From positions 1-6,016 of the forward strand of contig JAIOOZ010000511.1 in assembly GCA_021414185.1 (NCBI GenBank): 6,016 bases of DNA. The letters are read 5' to 3'. The translations under genes were made by a program, and so were the position numbers. The notes beneath the pieces were generated by a model that saw only the letters and a program-made list of their open reading frames with translations, was not told the origin of the DNA and did not search any database. Below are positions 5,540-6,016 of the stretch, one piece after another. The stretch comes from Betaproteobacteria bacterium. Lineage in GTDB: Bacteria > Pseudomonadota > Gammaproteobacteria > Burkholderiales > SG8-41. Positions within the stretch are counted from its first letter, which is position 1, and each line of letters starts with the position of its first letter.

Positions 5540-6016
5540 ATGAAACCCGACCACAATCACTTCATGGACCGCGCGATGGCACTGGCGCAGGAGGCGATGG
5601 ATGAAGGCAACCGGCCTGCCGGCTGCGTGATCGTTAAAGATGGCCGCGTCGTCGGCGAGGGCCGCAACCTCGTCTATACGGCATACGATCCGAGCGCGCA
5701 CGGCGAAATGGTGGCCATCCGCAACGTTGCGGCCAGCCTCAAGACGGTCGAGCTTTCAGGCTGCACGCTCTATACGACCATGGAGCCGTGCCCGATGTGC
5801 TGCTGGACGATCATCGATTGCGGCATATCCACGCTGGTGCTGGGCGGTCGCCATGCCAGCATGAAGCGCAAAGGGCTCGGCGCGTACTCCGTCGAAGCGA
5901 TGCTGGCGATGACGGAGCGGTCGCTCGATCTCGTCACGGGCGTGCGGCAGAAAGAATGCGAGGAAATGCGGCGCAACTGGAAGGGCTGGGAGGCCTGGCA
6001 GCAGCGTCAGAAGTAA
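5540..6016 (+). CDS. Zinc-dependent nucleoside/cytosine deaminase family protein
   Basis: This 158-residue protein belongs to the CMP/dCMP deaminase superfamily, hydrolases that replace an exocyclic amino group with oxygen using one zinc ion. The zinc and catalytic site is complete: His54 with proton-shuttling Glu56 in AHGEMVAIRN (53-62), and Cys84 and Cys87 in TMEPCPMC (80-87). The N-terminal helix and RPAGCVIVKDGRVVGEGRN form the expected first strands, and the tail is rich in charged and Trp residues (NWKGWEAW). HGE instead of the commoner HAE also occurs in yeast cytosine deaminase. Trp89 lies just after the second zinc Cys, where TadA and GuaD proteins usually have a small residue. Length fits GuaD-like or nucleoside deaminases. 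The gap to the oxidoreductase is 22 bases, so they are probably co-transcribed. It is unlikely to be the housekeeping TadA, given its catabolic neighbours. The substrate is unknown: guanine, cytosine, or an aminated ring from the local pathway. Confidence 0.9.
   Translation: MKPDHNHFMDRAMALAQEAMDEGNRPAGCVIVKDGRVVGEGRNLVYTAYDPSAHGEMVAIRNVAASLKTVELSGCTLYTTMEPCPMCCWTIIDCGISTLVLGGRHASMKRKGLGAYSVEAMLAMTERSLDLVTGVRQKECEEMRRNWKGWEAWQQRQK

Noticed and set aside
1..6016. Mobile element, CRISPR array, toxin-antitoxin or defence system
   Set aside because: No transposase, integrase, terminal repeats, regularly spaced repeats or defence-type domains were seen; all five complete genes are metabolic or transport genes.

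Overview
The window is a GC-rich catabolic or accessory region of a proteobacterium. The best guess is a betaproteobacterium of the Burkholderiales. The reasons are an orphan Bug/TctC-type periplasmic solute-binding protein placed among metabolic enzymes, and MmgE/PrpD and Gfo/Idh/MocA paralogues, a mix common in that order. The taxon is an inference; no rRNA or tRNA is present to support it.

Layout from left to right. Positions 1-106 (minus strand) are the first 35 codons of an amidohydrolase whose N-terminus resembles enamidase, the enzyme that opens the ring of tetrahydro-6-oxonicotinate in nicotinate breakdown. The rest lies outside the window. Positions 107-347 are a divergent intergenic region with a perfect TATAAT hexamer inside a short inverted repeat. 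Three plus-strand genes follow: an MmgE/PrpD-family protein (348-1757), a Bug/TctC solute-binding protein (1881-2855) and a second, different MmgE/PrpD-family protein (2875-4296). Positions 4297-4542 are a non-coding gap with several small inverted repeats and no clear terminator. The last two genes are a Gfo/Idh/MocA-family NAD(P)-dependent oxidoreductase (4543-5517) and a zinc-dependent nucleoside/cytosine-type deaminase (5540-6016). They lie 22 bases apart and probably form one transcription unit; the deaminase stop codon ends the window.

Taken together the genes look like an uptake-and-degradation module for a small carboxylated, possibly nitrogen-containing, molecule. The solute-binding protein would capture the substrate, the deaminase and enamidase-like enzyme would remove nitrogen or open a ring, the oxidoreductase would reduce or oxidise an intermediate, and the PrpD-like proteins would dehydrate, isomerise or decarboxylate it. 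Each family assignment is well supported, but the shared pathway and the substrate are inference.

The most unusual points are these. The two PrpD paralogues flank the transporter gene, and the first has replaced most of the family's active-site residues that the second keeps. The oxidoreductase has Gly in place of the usual catalytic Asp. The gap before the oxidoreductase is rich in small symmetrical elements, one lying where a ribosome binding site would be expected. No mobile element, CRISPR array, phage gene or RNA gene was seen.
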